Assembly: GCA_048061315.1 (NCBI GenBank)
Contig: JBGMRJ010000001.1
Location: 1 to 64,000, forward strand
Origin: CAYQUC01 sp048061315
GTDB taxonomy: Bacteria > Pseudomonadota > Gammaproteobacteria > UBA6429 > Thiohalophilaceae
DNA length: 64,000 nucleotides
Direction: 5' to 3'
Each line of letters opens with the position of its first letter. Within the stretch, counting starts at the first letter, position 1. The notes under the pieces are model-generated. The model was not told the origin of the DNA, did no database searches, and worked only from the letters and a program-made list of their open reading frames with translations. This document shows positions 26,010 to 36,707 of this stretch, one piece after another. A program made the position numbers and the translations under genes.

Positions 26010-27875
26010 ATGACAAAGTCTTATAAACAATTCACCCTAATCTTTCTGGTTGCAGCAGCGTGTTTTACAATTATTCTGCCATTGCATGCAGAACAAGATC
26101 CGATATTACCATCACAAAAAGTGTTTAACCTTGATTATGGTAATTCACTTTATTATTTATACCAGAAAAAATATTTTGCAGCGTTAACACAATTAAGTGT
26201 TGCCAAAACAGTTTCACCTATCAAAACTCAGGGCTATGCTCCCGACATTATATATAGTGGTCTGGCATTACGCTATGGCATTAATTCTTTAGCCTCCAAG
26301 CAATTATTATTTTTATCTAAAAGTAATTTAAGCAAGGTTGAGCATGACCAAATCTGGTTTTATCAGGCAAAACTTAATCTTATAAATCACCAGGATGCCC
26401 TCGCTGAAATTGCATTATCGCAAGTAGGTGATAGCCTTCCTGAGGTATTTATTCAGGAAAAAAATAATCTTCTAATCGAAACCTATATTCGTTTAGAACA
26501 ATTAGACAATGCACAAAAACAAATTGATAGCATCGATGATGATAATGAATTTTATTTTTATTCTAAATATAATCTTGGTGTTGCTTATATTCGAGCTGAT
26601 AAAACTGAATTTGGTACAAAAATATTAACAGAGCTGGGTGAGCTGGATTCTGAACAAAACGATTTATTAGCACTAAGAGATAAAGCTAATATTGCATTGG
26701 GATTTTCATTTTTAAGAGAAAATAAGGCTGAATTAGCCACTGAATATTTCACAAAAATTCGATTAAACGGCCCCTTTTCCAATAAAGGTTTACTTGGCCT
26801 GGGTTGGTCGTATGTATTAGCCGATAAACATAAAAAAGCATTAACACCCTGGGTTGAATTAAAGTCACGTCATACAATCGATCCGGCGGTACAAGAAGTT
26901 TTATTAGCTATTCCCAATAGTCTCGAAAAACTGGATCAACTTAAAGCTGCAGCCGGGCAATATGAAGAAGCCATAGACAAATATAAAAAAGAAGTTAAAA
27001 AATTAAAAGCGACCTTACGCTTAATAAAATCAGGTGAGTTTATAAAATCACTTAAACCATCAAATATAAATGAAGACTCAGACTTCCCCTGGAATCTGAC
27101 TTCAATACCCGAAACAGGAACAGCGGCCTACATGGGCCAACTGTTTGGCACACGCGCATTTCAAGAGGGCTTTGAAAACTATCGAACCTTATTATATTTA
27201 AATTTTGTAACAGATGGCTGGAAAGACTCATTGCCCACATTCAGAAAAATATTAAATATTAGACAATCTGTTTACAAAAACAGATTAAAGGAAATCGATT
27301 TACAAAAACGAATATCAAAATTTGATAAGCTCGATGGTAAATATACCAAACTTAAAAATAGGCTTGATGCAATTGAAAAATCAGAAGATGATCTTGCCCT
27401 AGCAGATTCTTTAGAATTTGATTTATTAAAACGCCTGGATAAAATTGAAAAATCACTATCATCAAATGTCTCAGCAGATGAAGCTGCTCAATTATTACAA
27501 CAATCGAAGCGCTTACGTGGCATCCTGACCTGGGATATTAAACGCGATTATATTCCGCGCTTATGGAGCACAAAACAATCTCTAGTCAGATTAGAAGACG
27601 AGTTAAAACAAACTTCAAATAAGAAAAGTTCAGTCAAAAACTCCATGTCGAATGCAACTGTTAATTTTTCTGAATACAAATCCAAATTTACCAATGCTGA
27701 AAAACGCTTAAAAGTAATCGACTCTAAATTACAAAACCTGCTCACTTTTCAAAAACAACAACTCAGTTCTTTAGCAGCGAAAGAGTTAAATAGAAGACAA
27801 ATTCTCTTACAAGGTTATATTGATCAAGCCCAATACTCGCTGGCACGATTATTTGACAAATTATCGAGTGAATAA
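26010..27875 (+). CDS. Periplasmic TPR / coiled-coil protein
   Basis: 621 residues with a signal peptide (about 1-27, ending LPLHAEQ). Residues about 40-300 are a helical TPR-like solenoid (for example YYLYQKKYFAALTQLSVAKT and ATEYFTKIRLNGPFSNKGLLGLGWSYVL). Charged helical stretches at about 305-345 and 415-600 (LKNRLDAIEKSEDDL, SLVRLEDELKQTS) look like coiled coil. No catalytic motif and no cysteine cluster are visible. With the 191-residue protein upstream it forms a two-gene unit; soeABC starts 259 bp further on and is probably separate. It is a likely scaffold for an envelope complex. Confidence 0.7.
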   Translation: MTKSYKQFTLIFLVAAACFTIILPLHAEQDPILPSQKVFNLDYGNSLYYLYQKKYFAALTQLSVAKTVSPIKTQGYAPDIIYSGLALRYGINSLASKQLLFLSKSNLSKVEHDQIWFYQAKLNLINHQDALAEIALSQVGDSLPEVFIQEKNNLLIETYIRLEQLDNAQKQIDSIDDDNEFYFYSKYNLGVAYIRADKTEFGTKILTELGELDSEQNDLLALRDKANIALGFSFLRENKAELATEYFTKIRLNGPFSNKGLLGLGWSYVLADKHKKALTPWVELKSRHTIDPAVQEVLLAIPNSLEKLDQLKAAAGQYEEAIDKYKKEVKKLKATLRLIKSGEFIKSLKPSNINEDSDFPWNLTSIPETGTAAYMGQLFGTRAFQEGFENYRTLLYLNFVTDGWKDSLPTFRKILNIRQSVYKNRLKEIDLQKRISKFDKLDGKYTKLKNRLDAIEKSEDDLALADSLEFDLLKRLDKIEKSLSSNVSADEAAQLLQQSKRLRGILTWDIKRDYIPRLWSTKQSLVRLEDELKQTSNKKSSVKNSMSNATVNFSEYKSKFTNAEKRLKVIDSKLQNLLTFQKQQLSSLAAKELNRRQILLQGYIDQAQYSLARLFDKLSSE

Positions 27876-28134
27876 CCAGAGTAAAATTAATTACCAATCG
27901 ATATCATTAAAGCCATTTTTAACAGCAAGCTTCATAATCTTACCTATACTAATCTATTATTCAATAAACGCTGAAAATAAAATACCCATGCTAAATACCT
28001 GTTATTATTAGAATAATTCCAGCTCAATCTATATAAGTAATTTATGATATACCAAGAATGCTTGATTAGCCCAAATTTACAGTTAGCGATATACTTTAAA
28101 ATTGCATATTGCTGTCATCGTTAAGGCCACACCT

Positions 28135-31038
28135 ATGAAGTTATCATCTGAACATAATCCTGATATTAATTCTCGAATTGAAGTTAAAAACACCACTTGT
28201 TATATGTGCGCCTGCCGCTGCGGTATTCGTGTCACAGTGCGGGATGGTGAAGTTCGCTACATTCAGGGGAATCCTGAGCACCCTCTAAACAAAGGTGTTA
28301 TTTGTGCTAAGGGTGCCTCAGGCATTATGAAGCAATACTCCCCGGCCAGATTGACTAAACCCTTATTACGTAAAGCAGGGGCTAATCGTGGTGATGCTGA
28401 GTTTGAAGAAATCGAATGGGATCAAGCCTTCGAGATTATGGAAGAACGCTTAAGCAACATTAGAAATATTGATCCTAAGAAATTTGCATTATTCACCGGC
28501 CGAGATCAGATGCAAGCGCTTACCGGTCTATTTGCCAAGCAATTTGGAACACCTAATTATGCAGCGCACGGTGGATTCTGTTCAGTAAACATGGCAACCG
28601 GTATGATATATACCATTGGTGGCTCATTTTGGGAATTTGGTGGCCCTGATCTGGATAGATCCAAACTGTTTATTATGATCGGCACCGCTGAAGATCATCA
28701 CTCAAACCCCCTAAAAATTGCGCTGGCAAAATTTAAACGAAATGGTGGACGCTTCATCTCCATTAACCCGGTTCGAACCGGCTATTCGGCCATCGCTGAT
28801 GAATGGGTACCTATCAAACCGGGCACCGATAACGCTCTTTTTCTAGCCATTATTCACGAATTAATCAAACAAGGATTATATGATCGGGAATTTTTGGTGC
28901 AGTACACTAACTCAGCTGATTTGGTCAATATGGATGAAGCCAGTAATGATCATGGCTTATTCGTACGACGAGATGATGTACCGATTGAAGAAGGTTGTTT
29001 TGATCCACAAAATTCTATCTGGTGGGATCGAAATACCGATTTCGCCGTTCGTACTCATACTAAAGATGCCGACCCCTATTTAATGGGTGAATTTGAACTC
29101 GGTGATGGCACACACGTTAAACCTGCATTTCAGTTATTAAAAGATCGCGTAAAAGAATACACCACTGAATGGGCAGAATCGATAACCGGAATTCCGGCGG
29201 AAACCATTCGACGTCTCGCTTATGAAATGGGTATTACCGCTCGTGATGAAAAAATTGAATTACCCATCGCCTGGACCGATGTTTGGGGTAATGAACATGA
29301 TACTGTTACCGGAAATCCGGTAGCCTTTCATGCCATGCGCGGTCTTGCTGCTCATTCAAATGGTTTCCAAACGATTCGTGCTATGTCGATTTTAATGACG
29401 CTCCTGGGCACAATTGATCGTCCCGGTGGTTTTCGTCATAAAGCCCCCTTTCCAAGACCAATACCACCCTGTGCAAAAACACCCAAAGGCCCTGAAGGTG
29501 TTAAACCAAACACACCACTTGGCGGTATGCCACTAGGTTGGCCAGCGGATCCAGACGATTTATTCGTTGATGAAAATAACAAACCAATCAGAATCGATAA
29601 AGCGTTCTCCTGGGAGCATCCTTTATCAGCCCATGGATTAATGCACAATGTCATTACCAACGCTCATCGTGGCGACCCGTATACGATTGATACCTTATTA
29701 ATATTCATGTCAAACATGGCCTGGAATTCAACCATGAATACCCAGCAAGTACGTGAAATGTTAAATGATAAAAACGATGATGGTGAATATAAGATTCCAT
29801 TCATTATTGTGTCGGATGCATTCCAGTCTGAAATGGTGGGCTATGCTGATTTAGTATTACCGGATACAACCTATCTCGAACGTCATGATGTTATGTCCAT
29901 GCTGGATCGCCCAATTTCAGAATTTGAAGGCCCGGTTGATTCAGTTCGCATACCTGTTGTGCCACCAAAAGGTGATTGTAAACCATTTCAGGAAGTGCTT
30001 ATTGAATTAGGTTCGCGTTTAAAATTACCAGCGTTTATTAATGAAAAAGGTGAACGCAAATTCCGTGATTATCCTGATTTTATTATTAATTATGAAACGG
30101 ATAAAGATTCAGGAATAGGATTCCTGGCCGGATGGCGTGGTAAAGGCGGCGAAAAATTCATGAAAGGTGAGCCTAATCCAAACCAGTGGGAAATGTACGA
30201 AAAAAATAATTGCGTCTTTCAATATGAATTACCTAAATCATATCAATACATGCGCAACTGGAATATGGGTTATTTAAAATGGGCACAAGAACACCGTCTT
30301 ACCCGATATGCCGAACCAATCAATATCCATGTTTATTCTGAAGTGCTGCAAAAATTCAGGCTCGCAGCTCAAGGCAAACGCGTTGGAAAACAGCCACCCG
30401 ATCATTTACGAAAGCGTATTGAAACCCACTTTGATCCGCTACCCTTTTATTCGGAACCTATCGAAGCACAATTAACAGATAAACAAAAATATCCATTAAA
30501 TGCGATAACGCAGCGCCCGATGGCAATGTATCACTCCTGGGATTCACAAAATGCCTGGTTAAGACAAATACACACACACAACTATTTGCACATACATCCA
30601 AAAACTGCAAAAGCCGCCGGCATCAAGGATGGTGGTTGGATGTGGGTTGAATCCATGCACGGTAAAGTTCGCTGCATGTCACGCTATAGTGAAGCGGTTG
30701 AACCAAATACCGTATGGACATGGAACGCTATTGGTAAAGCCAAAGGTGCATGGGGGCTTGATAACAACGCCAATGAATCGAACTCCGGGTTTTTATTAAA
30801 CCATCTAATCGCTGAAGAACTACCGGCAAATGAAGCAGGTAAACATATTTCTAATTCCGATCCAATATCCGGACAAGCAGGCTGGTATGATGTTCGGGTT
30901 CGTGTTTATAAAGCAGATGATGATGAAGAAAAAATTACCTACCCTCAATTTGATGCTATGCCAAAGCTACCGGGTACTGACAAACCACGAAAATGGTTAG
31001 GCTATTTTGCCGGTAAATTTTCTAAATCGAAACCCTGA
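28135..31038 (+). CDS. soeA: SoeA, molybdopterin subunit of cytoplasmic sulfite:quinone oxidoreductase
   Basis: 967 residues from the ATG at 28135; a TTG 33 nt upstream is in frame but adds nothing recognisable. The N-terminus carries the [4Fe-4S] motif Cys22/25/29/57 of complex iron-sulfur molybdoenzymes, followed by molybdopterin-binding domains (GGFCSVNMATG, INPVRTGYS, ending with a dinucleotide-binding domain near TQRPMAMYHSWDSQNAW). There is no Tat signal, which separates it from PsrA/PhsA/TtrA and fits SoeA, which oxidises sulfite to sulfate in the cytoplasm. Genes for the ferredoxin and NrfD-type subunits follow directly, as in known soeABC operons. Confidence 0.88.
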   Translation: MKLSSEHNPDINSRIEVKNTTCYMCACRCGIRVTVRDGEVRYIQGNPEHPLNKGVICAKGASGIMKQYSPARLTKPLLRKAGANRGDAEFEEIEWDQAFEIMEERLSNIRNIDPKKFALFTGRDQMQALTGLFAKQFGTPNYAAHGGFCSVNMATGMIYTIGGSFWEFGGPDLDRSKLFIMIGTAEDHHSNPLKIALAKFKRNGGRFISINPVRTGYSAIADEWVPIKPGTDNALFLAIIHELIKQGLYDREFLVQYTNSADLVNMDEASNDHGLFVRRDDVPIEEGCFDPQNSIWWDRNTDFAVRTHTKDADPYLMGEFELGDGTHVKPAFQLLKDRVKEYTTEWAESITGIPAETIRRLAYEMGITARDEKIELPIAWTDVWGNEHDTVTGNPVAFHAMRGLAAHSNGFQTIRAMSILMTLLGTIDRPGGFRHKAPFPRPIPPCAKTPKGPEGVKPNTPLGGMPLGWPADPDDLFVDENNKPIRIDKAFSWEHPLSAHGLMHNVITNAHRGDPYTIDTLLIFMSNMAWNSTMNTQQVREMLNDKNDDGEYKIPFIIVSDAFQSEMVGYADLVLPDTTYLERHDVMSMLDRPISEFEGPVDSVRIPVVPPKGDCKPFQEVLIELGSRLKLPAFINEKGERKFRDYPDFIINYETDKDSGIGFLAGWRGKGGEKFMKGEPNPNQWEMYEKNNCVFQYELPKSYQYMRNWNMGYLKWAQEHRLTRYAEPINIHVYSEVLQKFRLAAQGKRVGKQPPDHLRKRIETHFDPLPFYSEPIEAQLTDKQKYPLNAITQRPMAMYHSWDSQNAWLRQIHTHNYLHIHPKTAKAAGIKDGGWMWVESMHGKVRCMSRYSEAVEPNTVWTWNAIGKAKGAWGLDNNANESNSGFLLNHLIAEELPANEAGKHISNSDPISGQAGWYDVRVRVYKADDDEEKITYPQFDAMPKLPGTDKPRKWLGYFAGKFSKSKP

Positions 31039-31063
31039 AGTAGAATAAAAGGTCGAAAATACT

Positions 31064-31795
31064 ATGACACAATTAGCATTAGTAATTGATTTAAACGTAT
31101 GTGTGGGCTGCCATGCCTGTGTAACAAGTTGTAAAGAATGGAATACTTCGGGACCGGCCGGATTTATGTCGGATGATAATCCTTATAGTAAAGATCCTAC
31201 CGGAACATTTTTCAATCGGGTACAAACCTATGAAATAGGTACGTTCCCAAATACTGAAACCGTGCATTTCCCTAAGAGCTGCCTGCATTGTGAAGATGCT
31301 CCGTGTGTTCCAGTTTGTCCAACCGGTGCCAGCCACAAACGCGAAGAAGACGGTATCGTACTGGTTCATTATGATAAATGCATCGGTTGTCGCTATTGTT
31401 CATGGGCCTGTCCTTATGGTGCTCGTGAAATTGATGAGCATGAAAAAGTCATGAAAAAGTGCACATTATGTGTCGATCGAATTTACGACACCAGTTTACC
31501 CGAAGCCGAACGTAAACCGGCTTGTGTTCTTGCCTGCCCAACCAGTGCCCGTTTGTTTGGTGATATACACGAACCCGAGTCTGAAGTATCACTTGCAATA
31601 CGTGAAGAAGGTGGCTATCAACTAATGCCAGAATGGGGAACCAAACCTGCAAATCATTATTTACCACGTCGAAAAATGCGCAAACACATTCATGAAGATG
31701 AACTACTTCGTGCAGATAATCCGTTGAAGAAAGAAGAACGTGGTACAGCTACCGTTGTTGATGAACCAACATTAGATGATTCAACAAGTTGGTAA
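31064..31795 (+). CDS. soeB: SoeB, four-cluster ferredoxin subunit
   Basis: 243 residues of the DmsB/PsrB type. Four cysteine groups can be read: CVGCHACVTSC, CLHCEDAPCVPVCP, CIGCRYCSWACP, and CTLCVDR with CVLACP. They would hold four iron-sulfur clusters carrying electrons from SoeA to the membrane subunit. No signal peptide is present, consistent with cytoplasmic SoeA. It lies 25 nt after soeA and 38 nt before soeC. The C-terminal ~40 residues are charged and probably flexible. Confidence 0.9.
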   Translation: MTQLALVIDLNVCVGCHACVTSCKEWNTSGPAGFMSDDNPYSKDPTGTFFNRVQTYEIGTFPNTETVHFPKSCLHCEDAPCVPVCPTGASHKREEDGIVLVHYDKCIGCRYCSWACPYGAREIDEHEKVMKKCTLCVDRIYDTSLPEAERKPACVLACPTSARLFGDIHEPESEVSLAIREEGGYQLMPEWGTKPANHYLPRRKMRKHIHEDELLRADNPLKKEERGTATVVDEPTLDDSTSW

Positions 31796-31833
31796 CAATT
31801 AATTTTAATTTTATTTATTATTTGGAGTAAAAC

Positions 31834-32811
31834 ATGCATCCGGCATTTTCAGTCATTTTTTTAACAACACTGATAGGTGTAGGCCAAGGTCTTTTCCTGG
31901 CATTAATAACAGGCCAAAGCTATTCGGCAGTAGAATTACTTCCATCACAAGATAGCACATCATTTTATGGCATTGGTGCTGCAATAGCTTTACTGTTTTT
32001 GATTGGTGGTTTAATTGCATCCATATTCCACCTGGGTAGACCAGAACGTGCCTGGCGTTCTGCAACACAATGGCGAACATCATGGTTATCTCGAGAAGTA
32101 ATCATTTTACCCTTGGTAATGATCCTGGTATTTATTTATGCGGTCATGCATTTTTTCTCACTTGATACCGTATTATTTACTTCCATAACCGGAGCTCGCC
32201 TACACGTAACATTAGTTATCGGTACACTTGGTGCAATTGCAACTTTCCTGTTATTTCTTTGCACGGGTATGATCTACGCCTCGATTAAATTTTTACAGGA
32301 ATGGGCTACTTCATTAACCGTTATAAACTATTTATTATTAGGCACCGCATCTGGGTTTTTACTTGCTACTGCATTTTCTGCAATGAATGCTCCTGGATTA
32401 ATGAAATTTTTTGGCATATGGACAACCATAATTTTAGCTTTCGCCTTTATTACACGAATGGCGTCATTATTTCGTAACTCGCGAATCAAATACAAATCCA
32501 GCATACAGTCTGCAATTGGAATTCGTCATCAAAACATACAACAAAAAAGCATGGGCATGATGGGTGGCTCTGTTAACACTCGTGATTTCTTTCACCACAC
32601 ATCGCCTTTGTTTATGGACTCTATTAAATGGGCATTTATTATATTGACCTTCTTCGTTCCATTAATCCTATTATGGATGGGAATGAATAAATCTAGCATA
32701 ATGTTATTAATTACAGCTTTTGTAGTTCAATATATTGGATTAATATTAGAGCGTTGGTTTTTCTTTGCTCAAGCGAATCATCCACAGAATTTATATTATC
32801 AAACAAAATAA
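31834..32811 (+). CDS. soeC: SoeC, NrfD/DmsC-type membrane subunit
   Basis: 325 residues, almost entirely hydrophobic with about eight membrane helices starting at HPAFSVIFLTTLIGVGQGLFLALI. The layout matches DmsC-type anchors, including FHLGRPERAWRS after the second helix, a conserved feature of this group. It binds or reduces quinone with electrons from SoeAB. TTGGAG lies 8 nt before the ATG. It ends soeABC; the next gene (32922-33389) is convergent. No clear terminator hairpin lies in the 110 bp between them. Confidence 0.9.
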   Translation: MHPAFSVIFLTTLIGVGQGLFLALITGQSYSAVELLPSQDSTSFYGIGAAIALLFLIGGLIASIFHLGRPERAWRSATQWRTSWLSREVIILPLVMILVFIYAVMHFFSLDTVLFTSITGARLHVTLVIGTLGAIATFLLFLCTGMIYASIKFLQEWATSLTVINYLLLGTASGFLLATAFSAMNAPGLMKFFGIWTTIILAFAFITRMASLFRNSRIKYKSSIQSAIGIRHQNIQQKSMGMMGGSVNTRDFFHHTSPLFMDSIKWAFIILTFFVPLILLWMGMNKSSIMLLITAFVVQYIGLILERWFFFAQANHPQNLYYQTK

Positions 32812-32921
32812 ATTACTATATTTATTAAAATATGTGTTTAATCTTAATAATAGAACACAATCCTGATGCTTTTAAATTTAACAACAAGATTGGTTCTTTT
32901 TATTTAATAAGTAATGAAATA

Positions 32922-33389
32922 CTATTTAGGAACAAACCAGTCAGGATAAATCTGTGGCTGAATCTGCTGAAAAGTTGGTGTAGTGTTGTATAAGATCAGA
33001 GCTCCACAAGTGCCTATTTTATCTGCAGGTCCTATCGTGCTAGATTTATTAATAGTAATAGACATACCTGAAGTAAACATATCTGCAAGATCATGATAAT
33101 ATTGCCATCCTGGATACGCAAAAACAGTTTCTGGTGTTAATACACAATTGAATTCAATTTTATTACCATATGAAGTCTGCATTGCCCAGACAGTAATTTT
33201 ATCACTATCAACTTTTAGGTCGTAATCATAGGCTGAATTCGACAGACTCATATCCCAATAAGGTTCATCATGGAATATTGTAACTGTATATTGATAATTG
33301 CGTGGTATTTCAACATATCCTTTAGCATAAATAGGAACTGAAATACTGATTAAACTCATAAGCATTAAGAATGTTATAATTTTTTTCAT
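32922..33389 (-). CDS. Small secreted protein, function unknown
   Basis: 155 residues with a clear signal peptide (1-22, ending PIYAK) and a good AAAGGAG ribosome-binding site. The mature part is beta-rich and rich in Tyr and Trp, with two cysteines (FNCVLTP and GTCGALIL) that could form a disulfide. I recognise no family. It lies between soeC and the cytochrome locus in a separate unit: about 280 non-coding bp upstream separate it from the 14-heme gene. Confidence 0.6.
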   Translation of the reverse strand: MKKIITFLMLMSLISISVPIYAKGYVEIPRNYQYTVTIFHDEPYWDMSLSNSAYDYDLKVDSDKITVWAMQTSYGNKIEFNCVLTPETVFAYPGWQYYHDLADMFTSGMSITINKSSTIGPADKIGTCGALILYNTTPTFQQIQPQIYPDWFVPK

Positions 33390-33669
33390 TTTGATCTCCT
33401 TTTTAATTTCAAATTATAATCAATAGATGAAAGAACTGTTTAGACATATATTTCACAAAGGTTAACAGTATTTAACACATTGATTATTATTCAATACCAT
33501 AACACAGTTTATTTTTATTAACCTTAATAATTACTTACACTTTTAATCATGGATAGATTTTGTTAAGCGCTACATCATTAAATTAATTTTGCTTAACACT
33601 TAATAACAAATACATGGATAATTTTATTATTTAGAAGTTATATAAATAAAACATCTAACAAATTTTAGA

Positions 33670-35711
33670 TTATTCAAACAAAGCGTGAGGTTTACGAGCA
33701 GATTTTGAATGGAAATATTTATAACGAAATAAGGCATCCAGACCGTGACAATCAGAGCAAACATTATTTGCACTTGTTTTTAGCGTTAAGAAACTCGATG
33801 ATGCATCACCTTCTATATTTCTACCAGGGCCTTTTGAGCGTTTCTTTGCAGACCACAGATGAGGATTATGGCAACTAGGACAAGTAATACTACCAACATT
33901 ACTTCGTTTACCTAGGTCATTAAATACTGGCATTCCTACATCATTCGATAAACCTGCCGCTTTTCGAATAACACCAGACCACACCTTAATATCTTTCGGA
34001 TGTGTTGCTAAATCATTCGGAATAATCTTTTTTCTTGCAATTCCATTACGAGCATGGCAACTAAAACAAACTTGTGCTGCTGGATCGTCTCCAGGTCCTA
34101 TTTCGCGTCCCCACAAACCCGCTGATGATCGTGAGTTATGTACAGCATGACACGTTCCACAAATTCCCGATTCGGCTACTGTTTGACCTAAACTGTTTCG
34201 GGCATCAGGAGCCGTTATTGATAAATCATGATCCGTACCTGCAACCTGAGATTGGGTTTTATGACATTTTAAACAAAGACCAGCTTTTGCATTTAATCGT
34301 GCTCGTAAGAAACTATTATTAACGGTTCCTTCAACTTTTAAATTTGCACCTGATGTGTCGTTAATATTTGTTGGATCCCACTGATGTGGATCATGACAGG
34401 TTGAACAATCAATATTTCCTCCGGATTTAACACGTTTCCCCTGATCATCAAATCGCGGCATTTTACCAATGGTAACATTTGAATCGAGTTTTTTTCCAAC
34501 GGGATGACTAAATTCACCCGTTAATTTATCCTGTGCAGCACCTGGGCTTTTATGACAGTCATTACACATTTTCTCAATAGCAGCTGTCCCCTTACCAAAT
34601 TGACGACCCCACATTGCGGGGCCGTAGCCATTATGAGCTTTATGACATGTCCCACATATACCCGTCTCAAGAATCCTCTTACCGGATTTCTTCATTAATT
34701 TGGCTTGTTTCTCCTTAAAGGTTTTTGGGTTATGCCTACTAGGAATAACTGACGCCTTATCAACATGACAATTTATACACAAGTAACTATTACTACCTTG
34801 TTGAATTCTAAGGAAGCTACTATTACCACTCCCAGTATAGGTGCGCGGATCTTTCTTATACACACCAGTCCCTTTTGCTGACCAGTTATGAGGATCATGA
34901 CAAGTACCACAAGCAATTAACCTGGCCTGTGGTGATCGATTTCCCTGTTCATCAAATAAAGGCAATGCCTTTAATTTACGTTTAGCATTTCGATTTTGCC
35001 TGGAACTCGTCCACCGATTCTTATTAACTTTAATACCAACATTTTTAACCGATATCTTTAACGGATGGCTGTGTTTATNNNNNNNNNNNNNNNNNNNNNN
35101 NNNNNNNNNNNNNNNNNNNNNNNNNNNNNNNNNNNNNNNNNNNNNNNNNNNNNNNNNNNNNNNNNNNNNNNNNNNNNNCCTTCCTGTGAGCCCGTTGCAT
35201 GATCAGCATGACATGCACGACACATATTCGAGCTTGAATTAATAGCTCGCATAAAAATAGCTGAACTATTTTGAGTCCAGTCAATACCATGGGCAGAATG
35301 ACAGGTACCACAATAAATTCGTTTATCCAGATTCAGAGGGAATGTTTCTTTGCCATCAATATTCGGAATATGAATTTTATCGGGAACTTTACCACCCACA
35401 GGGTGATTATTCATATGTAGCCGCCAACGAAAACGTGACTCTAAAATATAACCATCGTGGCACGAGAAACACATTCTTTCATTACTCGCGACATCGGCTT
35501 CACGACCACTTTTTTCCAAAGGTGTTCCCCGAAACGGTATTAAAGTCGCCACTTTTGGATTTTGAAAATCGGATAACCACATTACATGACATGTTGCACA
35601 TTCTTTATTGTCATCTGTATCCTGCTCTAATGCATATACACAGTTACTAAATGCTAATATTATAATAGCAAATATTGATTTAAGTATATTATTTAGATTG
35701 TTTAAATGCAT
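33670..35711 (-). CDS. Multiheme c-type cytochrome, at least 14 hemes (interrupted by an assembly gap)
   Basis: The N-terminal part (35711 down to 35179) has a signal peptide ending NCVYALE and four CXXCH motifs (CATCH, CFSCH, CGTCH, CRACH). A 100-N gap follows at 35079-35178. Downstream the frame is open from the gap edge (HSHPLKISV...), with ten more motifs to the stop at 33670. The two sides are in different frames over the placeholder, but no stop or start suggests two genes, and both halves share the same CGTCHxxH, CFSCH and HPxG style of doubled-CXXCH cytochromes. It is the last gene of locus B, 42 nt after the third NHL gene. It is probably periplasmic or surface-exposed. Confidence 0.8.
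35079..35178. other. Assembly gap (100 N)
   Basis: A run of exactly 100 N inside the last cytochrome gene of locus B. Repeated heme-motif coding sequence is a likely cause of the assembly break. Confidence 0.99.
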
Positions 35712-35753
35712 TTGTTTGATAATTATGATTAGTCGTTAATTTACTATTAAAAA

Positions 35754-36695
35754 TCAGAACTTTAATAACTTAAAAACTGACACTTTATTTTTAAAAGTCT
35801 CTGCTACATATAGTTTATTTTTATTTATTGAAATTCCAGCGGCAGAGGTAAATCGATATGGTTTGCCATTAGATCCTAATACATACAGAAATTTACCAGA
35901 GGACGAAAACACTTGTATTACGTCCATATAACTATCTGAAATATACATATTTTCATTCTTGCCTAGCGCAATTCCTTTAGGTCTAATTAATCGACCAGGT
36001 TGCACACCAAAACTCGACACTTGAAATGAATATCGTCCTTTATTTCTAAAAACCTGAACACGAGTATTTAATATATCAACAATGGCAATCCGCTCATCAG
36101 ACATGCTGACTATTGCACCAGGATAACGAAACATACCATCTTGTTTACCATTCTCACCCCACTCACGAACTTTTTTTCCGGCTTGATTATAAACAACGAT
36201 TCTATGATGTTTGGTTGTAACGTATATTTCTTTTGTCTTTTCATTAACTGAAATATCAACGGGGCGCACTTTTTTAATTTTTATCTTACCACTAATACTA
36301 TTAATAGTTTTAATGTGTTTACCTCTGGCAGTAAATTTTTGTATTCGGTAATTTTTTGTATCCGCTACATAGATCTCACCATTATTTGCTACAAATATAC
36401 CAACCGGGTAAAAAAACTCAGCCTTTTTATGCCCTTTTTTCCCAAATGAAAATAGAAACTTCCCTTTGTCATTTAATACCAGAATACGGTGATTATCACC
36501 ATCAACAATATAAATTTTATTACCTAAGGTAGCAACATCGCTCGGTAAGGATAATTCCATACCATTCACCTTTACTATATCAAATAAATGTTTTACCGCT
36601 TTTGTTTTTATTTTTGGCTTCGCGTTAACATTAATGCTGATTATTATCAGTATTACAAGTAAAAACCATCTTTTTTGATTAAACAGTATATTCAT
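35754..36695 (-). CDS. Secreted NHL-repeat beta-propeller (third of locus B)
   Basis: 313 residues with a signal peptide (about 1-25, ending ISINVNAK) and no lipobox. The rest is an NHL-type six-bladed propeller with repeated VDGDNHRILVLNDKGKFL, ADTKNYRIQKFTARG and VDILNTRVQVFRNKG patterns. NHL propellers bind proteins or other polymers. It lies between the triheme cytochrome gene (12 nt upstream) and the 14-heme gene. Unlike the two NHL proteins at 42387 and 45508 it is not a lipoprotein, so it may be soluble in the periplasm or at the surface. Confidence 0.85.
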   Translation of the reverse strand: MNILFNQKRWFLLVILIIISINVNAKPKIKTKAVKHLFDIVKVNGMELSLPSDVATLGNKIYIVDGDNHRILVLNDKGKFLFSFGKKGHKKAEFFYPVGIFVANNGEIYVADTKNYRIQKFTARGKHIKTINSISGKIKIKKVRPVDISVNEKTKEIYVTTKHHRIVVYNQAGKKVREWGENGKQDGMFRYPGAIVSMSDERIAIVDILNTRVQVFRNKGRYSFQVSSFGVQPGRLIRPKGIALGKNENMYISDSYMDVIQVFSSSGKFLYVLGSNGKPYRFTSAAGISINKNKLYVAETFKNKVSVFKLLKF

Positions 36696-36707
36696 AGCAA
36701 AAATATT

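Noticed and set aside
28102..28134. TTG start giving SoeA 11 extra residues
   Set aside because: The ATG at 28135 starts the recognisable protein; the extra residues match nothing.
28135..32811. Polysulfide or thiosulfate reductase (Psr/Phs) instead of SoeABC
   Set aside because: The large subunit lacks a Tat signal, and SoeA-type sequence and the sulfur-oxidation context fit better; family phylogeny would settle it.
33670..35711. Two separate cytochrome genes instead of one
   Set aside because: The downstream half has no ATG or signal peptide at its start and stays open to the gap edge; both halves share motif style, so one gene broken by a gap is simpler.
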